Shown here piece after piece: positions 7,701 to 12,392 of a DNA stretch of 12,392 bases. Source of the stretch: Chrysochromulina parva. Lineage: Eukaryota; Haptophyta; Prymnesiales; Chrysochromulinaceae. The translations under genes and the position numbers were made by a program. The stretch's first letter is position 1. Every line of letters starts with the position of its first letter. The stretch spans positions 1-12,392 of the forward strand of contig PJAB01001756.1 of NCBI GenBank assembly GCA_002887195.1, given 5' to 3'. Below the pieces are notes generated by a model. The model ran no database searches and had not been told where the DNA came from. It saw only the letters and a list, made by a program, of their open reading frames with translations.

Positions 7701-10700
7701 CCTCGATGATGACCAACGTCGGCCCGTTGACGCCACTCGCGGAGATCGAGTGCAGATCGAACGCCGGCGTCACTGACCACGAGTATACCACACTCTTCGA
7801 CTCGGTCTCAATGGAAGTGACACTGCTAAGCAAGGTGAGCTTCGAGGATGCACTGGGCTTCCGCGTGGCCAGTGGGGCTATTGTCACAGGTGGAGGAGTA
7901 TCAGTGCTGACGGTGATCACCGCCGTCACCAATTCAGACTCTCCAGGTGGTCGTGCAGCCGCATGCATCGACGCGGCGAACGAGTACGTGCCTGGAGCAA
8001 GTACGCCCTTGGGAATGGACCATCGGCACGATGTGTTCACGAGCTGCGACAGGCCGCAAGCCAAGCCGGTGTATGTGGAGCATGTCCACTGGATGGTGAC
8101 TCCGCCATGGCAACTACCTGTGCTCTGCTCACAGCTTGCCGCATCATCGTCTGGATCGCGCGAGGAACATGCATCCAGAATGACCGTATCGTTGATGCTC
8201 ACAGTACGGTTCCCTCCCGCAAGGATCGGATGCAAACGGGCACGCCGTCGCGTGACCTCCATCTCAGCAGAACCGCACTGTCCATTCATACAGCCTAAGG
8301 CCCGCAATCGATAGAACACATTGACTGACAGACGTGCTCCAGACAGTCGAAGCTCTCGCCCCGCGCTTGCGCTGAGGTTGAGCAGCTGTGCTGAGGTACT
8401 GCCTGGCGTCGCGTCTGACCAGTGGAAGCTCACGAGGGTGCCGTTGCCGCCTGCCGTCCCGATGCAAGACGGGACGATGGCACTTGCCAGCACTACAATG
8501 TTCGCAGACGCGGGTATGGACAGGAATGGAGGGCCGTCGATGACTACCGTGGGCGCAGGTAGGGCTGCCCGTGACACGACGAGATGGACAGCTTCCGACT
8601 GCACGCCAGTGAGCGAGCGCACGACGAGGACGAATTCAAAGAGAACGCCTCCATCGAGGGCAGCCGCACCAAGCGTGAGCATCGGAACGCTTCCGGCCTC
8701 TGCCAGCGCCGCGGCAACCTCGATGTAATTGTCTGTTGTCGTTGGATTGGCTCGCCACTCGTAGGATGAAGCCCCTCGGCTCCCTGAGCCGTCGAGCGTG
8801 AGAGACGTGCCAGGGCAGCTCGAAAGGTGCGTGGGCCCTTGAATGAGCGCCGTTGGCTGGTTGCAGCTCTCTCGAGCGTCGGTGCTGATACGGTTGCATG
8901 GGAAGTCCGCATCGAGGTTCAGGCTCGAGCCCCCGGCACACATCCCCAAGAGCCCATGAGCGCAGATGCGATTGTCACGCAAGCCAATCCGAGAGCCACC
9001 CCTGCAAAAGGTCCCAGAAGGAAGCGGGATAATCAGGGTAGAATCGTCCACCCAGCCGCAAGTCGCCGCGGCTGACGCTGTGCCGCGGAGCACCGCGGAT
9101 GTCGCATCGTCAACAACGAGCGAGCAAGGCTCCATGCCGTTCATGTTCCCACGATTGGTAGGCTGATCGAAGACAAGGGTCAGCGTCTTGCCAGACGGAG
9201 TCAGGTACGCCTCGACGAGCGTGGGCGTATGCTCCCCTTCATAGACCAGCCGAGGCAAATTGGATTCCGTTGCGAAATAATCCGCGCGCCATTGGGGCGT
9301 GCTGCGGCTTGCAAATGTCATGCCGTTCAGCGCGAGTGAAACCGGCAAGCCGTTGGGATGTTCATTTCCCACCGTGGCTACGCAGACGACGTGCGAATCG
9401 TTCGACCAGAGAGGCGACATCGTCTGCACCATGGGCCCAAAGCGGCATCGCATGAACGCTGCTCGAACCGTCGGATCGTGAGAAAAAGCAGTGAACCCGT
9501 TGCCGAGCAGCGTGACAACGGCGCCGCCTAGGCCGCTACTACGAGAGGGGGTGATACTGGCCAGGAAGGGAGCCGGATAGTATCGGAACATGGTGACGTT
9601 GTTGACACTGCCGCTGCCGACAAAGGTGCCAGGTATGCCGTTGCTGAGGGAGACCTCAACGAGAGCATCCAATGGCGTCAGGAGGTCGCCACCGTTTGGC
9701 AGCCAGTAAATTGTTGCCGGCAGCGTGCAAAGGATGCGTTCAGGATCGAGCAGCACGCCGGGAACAATCGTGAGACCACCGAGGCGGCACACAAGCTGCC
9801 CTTCGCCACAATCCACAAACCCAGTGCCGGTGAGCGTCAGAGACACCGCTGCCCCGGCTGGCGCTCCCCGCGGAACGAGGCTGGACACGCCTAGTGCAGT
9901 AACGTCGTACTCCGTGAACGTGATGGTGCCAAAAAGAGAGGGCTCTGGGTCGACCCCATTCTGGCGGACCTGCAGCGACCACACGGCCGCGGATCCACTT
10001 GCGGGAGAGAGGCATTTGGCCGTTGTCGAGCTCGTCACTTGCAGCGAGCTTTCGAGCGTAACGGCCGAGGTAAGTGATGTGAAGTGACACGTGCCTTCGA
10101 CGAGGCTGCTCTGGTAGAGAAAGCCTTGGCCGGTGATGAGGATTGTGACCGCCGTGGTAGACGGGCCGCCCTTGACTCCGACGCGCGTGACCTGCGAGTT
10201 GTACGCAAGAAATGAAACGACGGCGTGCTGCCCTTGAAAGCATTGGCCATTTGGCGAGAATGTTATCGTAAACTGGCCAGCACTCGGCAGTCTTGGCTTG
10301 CGGCATTGCGCGTATGACCCATTCAGGACCGAACCAGATGTGCCTACCCAGGAGGTGCCATTCTGCGAGGTGAAGCGGCATCGCGGCATGCCCCAGCCTT
10401 CAAATATGCCCTGGAGACTGAGCTGGGGCTGCAGGCGGAACAAGCCAGCCATCGGCAGCGCAGCGCTCATTTGACTGGCCAACGGATCATAGACCGCAAA
10501 GCTTGGGAAAGTAGTCGGCAGGTGGAGGGTACGCGTGCCCAACTCGACGTTCAATGGCAAGGTTCCCAGCACGCTAGGTGAGACGGACATGCATCTGATC
10601 GAGGAGTCATCGACGATGGTCGCCACTGTGGTATCGGCACTGGCGTCGCTGGATGGCTGGCCGATGTACGTGCCAACGCCAGAGGTGCTCAACCCAAAGC

Positions 10701-12168
10701 GGCAGCGAAGGTTGGCGATGATGGAAGTCAGTCCAGGCTCTTGCGTGAGCGCGGCAAAGCCAGCTCCCTGGATGGTCAGCATAGACGCACAGCCTAAGGC
10801 GGTCCCATGGGGCCTCACTTGATCATACCGCAGCAGTGCCAGCCGAATTGCGGGAAACAAGATGAACGCCGTCGGCGGCAACCTGCCCGCCGTTGCAGCG
10901 AAGCCAAACCTGTAGCACAGCACGAGAGTGCCGGCTCTGGAGCCAAAGTGCGCATCGCCGAAGAAGAAGCGAGCCATGTGCACGCCACGGTTCACATCGA
11001 ACGAAACATGTGTTGCGGCCGTGGCGTCAAAATTGGATGCACAGCTCGTCGCGTTTGCGCTGACCCACTTGGCTCTGTCGCCAGTGTGCAGATTGACCCC
11101 CTGAAACGGAATCGTGACGTACAGCCCAATGGTTGCAATTGTGAAGGCGGGCGATGTGACTGCACTCGGCGGTGGCAGGGGCGGCGGCATAGGAGGCTGA
11201 GGTAACGGTGGCAAGCGTGGCGGCGGGGATGGACGTGGCGGCGGCCTTGGTCGGGGCGGGGAGTAGCCTCGGGAGGGAGCGGGGGGGAGTGGGGGGGGTG
11301 GTGTGGGAGGACGTGCCGGAGGTGGCGTTGGCGCGGGCGATGGCCACGGTGGCCATGGTGGCGGCACGGATGGTGGTAGCTGCGGCGGAGGCGATGGCGG
11401 TGGCGGCACAGGTGGTGGCGATGGTGGCGGTGGCGATGGAGGCGGAGGCGACGGTGGCGGCGGCGAGGGAGGAGGCGGCGATGGCTCCGGAGGCAGAGGA
11501 CTCGGAGGCGGCGGCAATCTGGGAAAAGGCGGCGGCGGCGATGGCGGTGCGGGCGATGGTGGTGGGGGCGGCGAGGGTTCTGGACTGGTTGGCGGCGGTG
11601 GACTCGGCGGTGGTGGTGATGGTGGCGGAGGCGATGGCGGAGGCGGGGACGGCGGTGGAGAGGGCGGTGGAGAGGGCGGTGGTGAGGGCGGTGGTGATGG
11701 CGGTGGGGGCGACGGCGGAGGTGGGGACGGCGGCGGAGGCGAGGGCGGCGGTGGCGATGGCGGCGGTGGGGACGGCGGCGGAGGCGAGGGTGGCGGTGAG
11801 GGCGGCGGTGGCGAAGGCGGCGGTGGCGATGGCGGTGGGGGAGATGGTGGTGGAGGCGACGGCGGCGGTGGTGAAGGCGGCGGAGGTGATGGCGGAGGCG
11901 GCGATGGCGGAGGCGACGGCGGCGGTGGAGACGGAGGCGGCGATGGCGGAGGCGGGGACGGCGGTGGAGAGGGCGGTGGAGAAGGCGGTGGTGAGGGCGG
12001 TGGTGGTGAGGGTGGTGGTGAGGGCGGCGGTGATGGCGGTGGTGATGGCGGTGGAGGCGACGGCGGAGGTGGGGACGGCGGCGGAGGTGACGGTGGTGGT
12101 GGTGATGGCGGCGGAGGTGACGGTGGTGGTGGTGATGGCGGCGGCGGCGATGGTGGTATTTTGATCAC
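1717..12168 (-). CDS. Giant polycystin-1/REJ-like surface receptor with Ser-Pro-rich spacers (5' end incomplete)
   Basis: One frame runs unbroken for 3,483 codons to a TAA at 1717-1719. It is numbered here from a GTG at 12166-12168, which is only a numbering start. The frame stays open to 12342 (TGA at 12343-12345), no in-frame ATG occurs before residue 327, and no signal peptide is visible, so an upstream exon must supply the real start. Domains: Ser-Pro tract 5-334; unassigned 335-446; TIG-like repeats about 447-955; connector about 987-1075; REJ about 1102-1690; F5/8C-like 1737-1888; GAIN-like 1930-2199; Pro-rich 2214-2564; four-Cys module 2565-2617; Pro-rich 2619-2674; EGF-like 2687-2715; GPS-like 2721-2760; TM 2793-2814; hydrophobic pair about 2905-2943; coiled coil 3212-3262; C-terminal hydrophobic hairpin 3421-3460. 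The order predicts a very large ectodomain and a cytosolic tail. REJ plus GPS before the first TM is the layout of polycystin-1/REJ proteins, which act in adhesion, gamete recognition or mechanosensing. PLAT and channel helices are missing. Function is inferred from domains only. Confidence 0.85.
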   Translation of the reverse strand: MIKIPPSPPPPSPPPPSPPPPSPPPPSPPPPSPPPPSPPPPSPPPSPPPSPPPSPPPPSPPPSPPPSPPPSPPPPSPPPSPPPPSPPPSPPPPSPPPPSPPPPSPPPPSPPPPSPPPPSPPPPSPPPSPPPPSPPPPSPPPPSPPPPSPPPPSPPPPSPPPSPPPSPPPSPPPSPPPPSPPPPSPPPPSPPPPTSPEPSPPPPPSPAPPSPPPPFPRLPPPPSPLPPEPSPPPPSPPPPSPPPPSPPPPSPPPVPPPPSPPPQLPPSVPPPWPPWPSPAPTPPPARPPTPPPPLPPAPSRGYSPPRPRPPPRPSPPPRLPPLPQPPMPPPLPPPSAVTSPAFTIATIGLYVTIPFQGVNLHTGDRAKWVSANATSCASNFDATAATHVSFDVNRGVHMARFFFGDAHFGSRAGTLVLCYRFGFAATAGRLPPTAFILFPAIRLALLRYDQVRPHGTALGCASMLTIQGAGFAALTQEPGLTSIIANLRCRFGLSTSGVGTYIGQPSSDASADTTVATIVDDSSIRCMSVSPSVLGTLPLNVELGTRTLHLPTTFPSFAVYDPLASQMSAALPMAGLFRLQPQLSLQGIFEGWGMPRCRFTSQNGTSWVGTSGSVLNGSYAQCRKPRLPSAGQFTITFSPNGQCFQGQHAVVSFLAYNSQVTRVGVKGGPSTTAVTILITGQGFLYQSSLVEGTCHFTSLTSAVTLESSLQVTSSTTAKCLSPASGSAAVWSLQVRQNGVDPEPSLFGTITFTEYDVTALGVSSLVPRGAPAGAAVSLTLTGTGFVDCGEGQLVCRLGGLTIVPGVLLDPERILCTLPATIYWLPNGGDLLTPLDALVEVSLSNGIPGTFVGSGSVNNVTMFRYYPAPFLASITPSRSSGLGGAVVTLLGNGFTAFSHDPTVRAAFMRCRFGPMVQTMSPLWSNDSHVVCVATVGNEHPNGLPVSLALNGMTFASRSTPQWRADYFATESNLPRLVYEGEHTPTLVEAYLTPSGKTLTLVFDQPTNRGNMNGMEPCSLVVDDATSAVLRGTASAAATCGWVDDSTLIIPLPSGTFCRGGSRIGLRDNRICAHGLLGMCAGGSSLNLDADFPCNRISTDARESCNQPTALIQGPTHLSSCPGTSLTLDGSGSRGASSYEWRANPTTTDNYIEVAAALAEAGSVPMLTLGAAALDGGVLFEFVLVVRSLTGVQSEAVHLVVSRAALPAPTVVIDGPPFLSIPASANIVVLASAIVPSCIGTAGGNGTLVSFHWSDATPGSTSAQLLNLSASAGRELRLSGARLSVNVFYRLRALGCMNGQCGSAEMEVTRRRARLHPILAGGNRTVSINDTVILDACSSRDPDDDAASCEQSTGSCHGGVTIQWTCSTYTGLACGLSQLVNTSCRWSIPKGVLAPGTYSFAASMHAAARPPGESELVTAVITVSTDTPPPVTIAPLATRKPSASSKLTLLSSVTSIETESKSVVYSWSVTPAFDLHSISASGVNGPTLVIIEGALTPGAEYTFALQAAFVVDVSNVATSYVTLTMNTPPFGGQLWIGFDAPAIALTTMVQLRALDWTDDDDDLPLMYSFAVRPSGSVAGGAAEQPVSSTSVAASAAWLPAHPGNWTVTVVARDVYDAAASLEAVLHDVLPVTMNVAVVDSVVERILAAKVRNDLSHYGALVSSLGEAYNHEMAMAEVLIQEMTYTLEAALNSTPPPLAPASPLPPPPKPPSRPPRCPPLPNPPPPLPAPAPSPAPPIPGLNQLSEATRLSAELSSIELFGVSAHFGASRAIDRNFDTYCWSGVQLGAWFSVRIAVGMRLGYVAVFNTRFAAAPELGDFEVWISPSFGETNPAAGARRCGQASYAASQPASEPYVLWCGSASTGSSTGEYVTLKQLGAARSLIIAELNVYRRFNHPPPPSPPPLPPPPPGLPPPPSPRPPPPPPSAPPAPLPPSFINVTILMHDRAEAQAATIELESRQEAYRQRLMKLLDVPSMQGSEQLGLLAPAVLRIASGRCDELTLDLGAQLLSRFLTGEASQGSGLMQLTASHVAASFGLMFEQGNRNAAESSEDLRRRRLHEQAQLRALTLVDSTEEFRLALGVGLVVGEVREVQSAQLGLGVALWDLCGRSATGPGAVHVRALSNGAHASLQLPSSIGCNAAWADGLRTGLSVFLTGFRAFSEERFEMGTAVAHFSVHHENGTELHPPVWSLREQSTVRLSIRAAAAPPSQLQGIWECAPPPPSPLPQAPPPPWPPRRAPPPPRPRRPPKPPPGVPPALPPSLPPSPPPPMPPPSPPPPSPPPEPPPKPPPPSPPPPSPPPPATPPQPSPPPPTYPPLRPLPDSPPALPPPPPSPWPPWPSPPPPRPSPPLKPPPRSPRPSPPLPSPPPSPPPPPPHPSPPPSPPSPPQPPPSPPSPPSPPPPLSPPSPLPPPPSPPPCPPQPPPRPPPSPPPPSPPPVPPPSPPPPSPPPPSPPARPPPPSPPPPPPPSPSPPPMPPPPPPERPPLVPPPDPPPSRPPSSPPWPPPLPRRPPSPPPAPPRPPPPPSPELPPSRPPPPPSPPPASPSPKPPPSRPPPKPPAMPPSPPLPTCSSVLYTIASYSPDMTCYQLVQLEIRFGGAPEAEAFARVAALYPICAPCVDVWSPPPPPPPPPPRQPPPSLPPPSPLRPPPRIRPPPMAPPRPPPSPPPPSPPVPPHMPTGTSCRLILGVGDCSDQNWCSGLGDCVAGRCVCPNGYIDSNCSVRIRCHQWDVAARSWSLHGLNSSVIDGMLECSTYQSSGLLVGIIEVHGPSSSPAPPAPPLAPLLMHAHDTSGSGASSLGIVLCLFALDACSLLLLVGWARRSRWQITHEISHESSREMLLLIRWARRNNARAYRGAKNIDPSSEREAEAVHEAAAIRIEGQMEPGPLGSALALYTPRPRAHVQVAAQSLQLFWNGLMTELCICAAIAPKTAGLGLLAVLAALLCSRITRVLCLHAFRWATGQPQSTGRPRSARTLPEPMDGTANTMQVLEFGEAPSLLRHQSSRQRLTPDGIEDMARQHLNTFDDMARQLERGHSFVEVLGAFDQRHSPRRCVPCIHSPRPLSELEAAPVTVPAEIPAPLDELVRVADQLDLDHKRPTITDPANAAELLGATGQVSSMAPRAALRVTRVSAAGPLCGAWAARTQVRAAVALMALRNNETPPPSPPSAYEAIQGARDGAPMEVTDLDDDEDASEEGIEMNDAAWRAPRRLHLPDPASELKALLELESQAIAAQRLELEGQRAELETIVARNDEREELTRSIMAELEGSTDTSTAQGAPARVQPLPRACREAWGEAWGSSNASSPPSARVGARPKWWPNCWTNGLIGARPKWWVGRLWHVSHSWPRPPQRSWPRPPHWLRVLPATGAAGGGLRRRAAKILTAASSSARQSSSQSPRSVPSREVGSSADDARHASKSAHHHASLSTRLAVAWGASATVVITAGLITLGIGQWLGVGTLVAWFAAWAVKSAPTFFNVALSTSRQVTRVRST
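1789..1908 (-). other. C-terminal hydrophobic hairpin (residues 3421-3460)
   Basis: LAVAWGASATVVITAGLITL continues to G3443, followed after Q-W by LGVGTLVAWFAAWAV, then K and a short basic tail ending RVRST. The tight turn and Gly-rich faces suggest a re-entrant or paired helix close to the end of the protein. Together with TM1 and the weak pair this would give five hydrophobic segments. Confidence 0.55.
2100..2330 (-). repeat. Trp/Arg/Pro-rich repeat patch in the tail, possibly not truly coding
   Basis: A 23-nt sequence occurs identically at 2188-2210 and 2236-2258 (48 bp apart, 16 codons, peptide GARPKWW twice). A shorter repeat with one mismatch lies at 2124-2137 and 2148-2161 (24 bp apart, peptide SWPRPP). 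TTAGGCC occurs four times between 2194 and 2248. The translation is unusually rich in Trp and has none of the character of the flanking protein. It may be an intron, an inserted repeat that happens to keep the frame, or a real low-complexity segment. Confidence 0.55.
2383..2535 (-). other. Cytosolic coiled coil preceded by an acidic patch (residues 3212-3262)
   Basis: SELKALLELESQAIAAQRLE and the following EGQRAELETIVARNDEREEL show heptad-like leucines without prolines. About 15-35 residues before it is an acidic patch (VTDLDDDEDASEEGIEMND, starting 3178). Polycystin-1 also carries a C-terminal cytosolic coiled coil, used for partner binding, but homology is not implied here. Confidence 0.6.
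3340..3456 (-). other. Hydrophobic pair, possible TM2-TM3 (residues about 2905-2943)
   Basis: LQLFWNGLMTELCICAAIAP and TAGLGLLAVLAALLCSR flank a short K-containing turn. The first segment has an internal Glu (E2915) and is weak alone. The loop from TM1 is about 90 residues, too short for a PLAT domain of usual length. Confidence 0.5.
3727..3792 (-). other. Transmembrane helix 1 (residues 2793-2814)
   Basis: SLGIVLCLFALDACSLLLLVGW is a 22-residue hydrophobic stretch followed at once by ARRSR, so the basic side should face the cytosol. It separates the large ectodomain from the tail. Confidence 0.75.
3889..4008 (-). other. Degenerate GPS motif, cleavage residues lost (residues 2721-2760)
   Basis: C2721-HQ-WD...RSWSLHG...C2747-STYQSSGLLVGII has the shape of a GPS: C..WD.....W...G......C.C..LT.F..L, placed just before the first membrane helix. 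Compared with the family, only two of the usual four cysteines remain, and the H-L-T/S tripeptide where autoproteolysis occurs is replaced by Q2751-S-S. The position (32 residues before the TM) and the W spacing support the assignment. The losses predict no self-cleavage. Confidence 0.5.
4024..4110 (-). other. EGF-like domain (residues 2687-2715)
   Basis: Six cysteines at 2687, 2693, 2699, 2704, 2706 and 2715 follow the C-x5-C-x5-C-x4-C-x-C-x8-C spacing of EGF/laminin-type folds, with GRCVCPNGYIDSNC at the end. An extra Cys (C2678) lies nine residues before. The domain sits six residues before the GPS-like motif, next to the membrane. Confidence 0.8.
4150..4314 (-). repeat. Third Pro-rich spacer (residues about 2619-2673)
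   Basis: A run of ten prolines (PPPPPPPPPP) followed by PPSLPPPSPLRPPPRIRPPP and similar sequence separates the four-Cys module from the EGF-like domain. Confidence 0.8.
4318..4476 (-). other. Small four-cysteine module between Pro spacers (residues 2565-2617)
   Basis: A compact 53-residue unit carries four cysteines, C2565, C2581, C2610 and C2613 (ending CAPCVDVW), with a hydrophobic core LVQLEIRFGG...AEAFARVAALYP. It is bounded sharply by Pro-rich DNA on both sides, as expected for a disulfide-stapled bead on a rod. I do not recognise the family. Confidence 0.45.
4477..5529 (-). repeat. Internal Pro-rich spacer (residues about 2214-2564)
   Basis: About 350 residues are dominated by PPPSPPPP-like units with scattered R, K, E, A and W. 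The sequence is more degenerate than the N-terminal tract. It lies between the GAIN-like strands and the four-Cys module. On the + strand it appears as long Gly-rich open frames, which are antisense shadows. Confidence 0.85.
5578..6381 (-). other. GAIN-like region (residues 1930-2199)
   Basis: An alpha-helical part (RAEAQAATIELESRQEAYRQ to HVAASFGLMFEQG) is followed by a beta-rich part: ASLQLPSSIG, GLSVFLTGFRAFSEERFEMG, AVAHFSVHHENGTELHPPVW and a closing STVRLSI. The sequence lPssi ... f.....f ... g.el.pPV ... v.l.i is the usual run of the GAIN B subdomain just before a GPS motif in adhesion GPCRs and polycystin-1. Here the GPS does not follow directly. A Pro-rich insertion begins right after IWEC (C2212). 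Confidence 0.5.
6505..6960 (-). other. Discoidin/F5-8C-like domain (residues 1737-1888)
   Basis: The pattern is ELSSIELFGVSAHFGASRAI, then DRNFDTYCWSG..LGAWFSV.I and LGYVAVFNTRF, then a Cys pair (C1835 and C1854), ending in YVTLKQLG...LIIAELNVYRR. AIDRNFDTYCW...G.W corresponds to the A.DGn..T.W.S....W strand pair of F5/8C and fucolectin-like domains, which bind glycans or lipids. It is flanked on both sides by Pro-rich linkers, which suggests insertion as a cassette between REJ and GAIN. Confidence 0.55.
7100..8865 (-). other. REJ (receptor for egg jelly)-like region (residues about 1102-1690)
   Basis: The region opens with CNQPTALIQGP...LTLDGSGSRGAS.YEW, a PKD-like Ig strand pattern, continues through Cys-rich segments (SCIGTAGGNG, CSSRDPDDDAASCEQ) and ends with NTPPFGGQL (N1523) followed by ALDWTDDDDDLPLMYSF. 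The motif NxPP.GG.L ... W.D.D.PL.Y.F is the hallmark of the C-terminal part of the REJ module in polycystin-1 and sperm REJ receptors. A helical stretch (RILAAKVRNDLSHYGALV...) closes the region. REJ modules are extracellular. In animals they work in fertilisation or cell contact, and their role in algae is not established. Confidence 0.75.
8940..9215 (-). other. Connector domain between TIG repeats and REJ (residues about 987-1075)
   Basis: This segment has the pattern LTLVFDQPTNRG...EPCS...LR.T..A..CGW.DDSTLIIPL..G.F...G..I.LRDN.I, a beta-rich stretch with several cysteines. I do not know a named family for it. Its position directly before the REJ region and its alternating hydrophobic pattern suggest another beta-sandwich. 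Confidence 0.35.
9310..10835 (-). other. TIG/IPT-like Ig-fold repeats (residues about 447-955)
   Basis: At least four units show the TIG pattern: a strand ending in G.GF, then a C.F or CRFG strand, a second Cys before the last strands, and a closing V.V..NG. Examples are LTIQGAGF with LRCRFG (about residue 463), TILITGQGF with GTCHF (about 667), LTLTGTGF with LVCRLGG (about 775) and VVTLLGNGF with MRCRFG (about 880). A weaker Cys-containing unit lies near 563-655. TIG domains are extracellular Ig-like folds in plexins, fibrocystin and many algal surface proteins, where they serve ligand binding or spacing. Several N-glycosylation sequons (NGTS, NGSY, NNVT, NDS) fit an extracellular location. 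Confidence 0.65.
11631..12005. repeat. Dispersed duplication within the Ser-Pro tract (11631-11696 and 11940-12005)
   Basis: The two 66-nt segments are identical except for one base (11673 versus 11982) and lie 309 bp (103 codons) apart. The tract therefore grew by block duplication as well as by slippage of single 12-15 nt units. Confidence 0.8.
12081..12140. repeat. Perfect 30-bp tandem repeat, two copies
   Basis: 12081-12110 and 12111-12140 are identical. The unit encodes ten codons of the Pro-rich tract on the - strand. Perfect identity at wobble positions points to very recent duplication and to a length-variable locus. Confidence 0.9.
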
Positions 12169-12392
12169 CGCGGCGGCCTCGGCAGCTGCTTGGGCCTCAG
12201 CCTCCCTGGCCGATGGTAAGGGAGCGTCGTCGTGGGCGTCGTCGTGGGCGCCACCGCTGGGGCCAAGTGCGGCGGGTCGATGCCGAGACGCGGAGCGGTG
12301 CTCAAAATGCCGTAAGGTATCGGCCCACCGACGGCGTGCGCGTCAGCAGCGGTAGTGGTCGCGACGGCGGTGACGGTGGGCACGACGGCGGC
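12169..12392 (-). other. 5' flank of the giant frame: probable intron and/or upstream exon edge
   Basis: The giant frame stays open to 12342, but upstream of 12169 it changes to Ala/Glu/His-rich sequence with no ATG and no signal peptide. In a different - strand frame, 12391-12329 reads PPSCPPSPPSRPLP and onward, again Pro-rich, before a stop. A donor-like GTGGGC follows at 12328, and phase-compatible AG sites occur near 12178. This would fit an intron of about 150 bp joining two Pro-rich exon parts, but the splice signals are weak and I cannot fix the boundary. Confidence 0.3.

Larger units (their letters stand above)
11167..12156 (-). repeat. N-terminal Ser-Pro(3-4) tract of the giant protein (residues 5-334)
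   Basis: About 330 residues are almost only SPPPP and SPPP units, degrading C-terminally into PRPRPPPRPSPPP-type sequence. In algae and plants such tracts are substrates for prolyl hydroxylation and O-arabinosylation (extensins, pherophorins) and form stiff rods. On the + strand the tract reads as GGN/GAN triplets and gives long Gly-rich frames. The variable base makes Asp/Glu alternate on the + strand, while the - strand keeps Ser constant, which favours the - strand as the coding one. The - strand frame also runs straight into conserved domains. Confidence 0.85.

Noticed and set aside
11167..12156. CRISPR-like or minisatellite array as an independent element
   Set aside because: Units are codon-phased, variable in length and translate as SPPPP/SPPP. 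There are no unique spacers.
11303..12355. 350-codon Gly-rich open frame on the + strand (and a parallel Ala/Val-rich one)
   Set aside because: It is the antisense of the Ser-Pro tract. On this strand Asp and Glu alternate at random at the variable base, while the - strand keeps Ser. Only the - strand frame continues into recognisable domains.
12165..12383. 72-codon - strand frame at the right edge as a separate small gene
   Set aside because: It starts with GTG, has no domain, and its Thr/Ala-rich sequence looks like an out-of-frame reading of the Pro-rich gene's 5' region.

Overview
The window is eukaryotic nuclear DNA, very rich in G+C, and it holds two convergent protein genes. The evidence for a eukaryote is a clean GT-AG intron (977-1077), an intron-poor reading frame of about 3,480 codons, and extracellular-matrix style Ser-Pro(3-4) tracts joined to animal/algal surface-receptor domains (TIG, REJ, F5/8C-like, GAIN/GPS, EGF). 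The combination of RNase-inhibitor-type leucine-rich repeats ending in a short basic/aromatic tail with huge hydroxyproline-type receptors best fits a unicellular alga, most likely a haptophyte. That assignment is inference, not a database result.

Left part, 1-1165, + strand: the 3' end of a leucine-rich-repeat (LRR) gene. Its start lies off the left edge. It has one 101-bp intron, and the second exon completes the last LRR and the C-terminus. The exon carries a fresh 180-bp tandem duplication, and a larger unit recurs with a period of 741 bp. An in-frame alternative acceptor (1037-1038) is visible, and the 3' UTR begins with a perfect 12-bp hairpin.

Spacer, 1166-1716: no gene that I can support, but one frame (1264-1590) looks protein-like with a single internal stop.

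Right part, 1717 to about 12342, - strand: one giant open frame for a multidomain membrane protein. In N-to-C order it has: a 330-residue Ser-Pro(3-4) tract; an unassigned globular region; a run of TIG/IPT-like domains; a conserved connector; a REJ region ending in the diagnostic PPFGGQL...D-D-D-PL.Y.F motif; a Pro-rich linker; a discoidin (F5/8C)-like domain; another Pro linker; a GAIN-like region; about 350 residues of Pro-rich spacer; a small four-cysteine module; another Pro spacer; an EGF-like domain; a degenerate GPS motif; a transmembrane helix; a short cytosolic loop; a further hydrophobic pair; and a long cytosolic tail with an acidic patch, a coiled coil, a Trp-rich repeat patch and a C-terminal hydrophobic hairpin. 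The order REJ - GAIN/GPS - TM is that of polycystin-1/receptor-for-egg-jelly proteins, but the PLAT domain and the channel helices are absent, and the GAIN domain appears to be pulled apart by Pro-rich, Cys-module and EGF insertions. The start codon and signal peptide are not in the open frame, so at least one 5' exon must lie upstream (beyond the right edge or across an intron near 12170-12340).

Nothing in the window suggests an operon, CRISPR array, rRNA, tRNA or mobile-element transposase. The two genes share no visible pathway. The LRR protein looks intracellular and the giant protein looks like a cell-surface adhesion, recognition or mechanosensory receptor.
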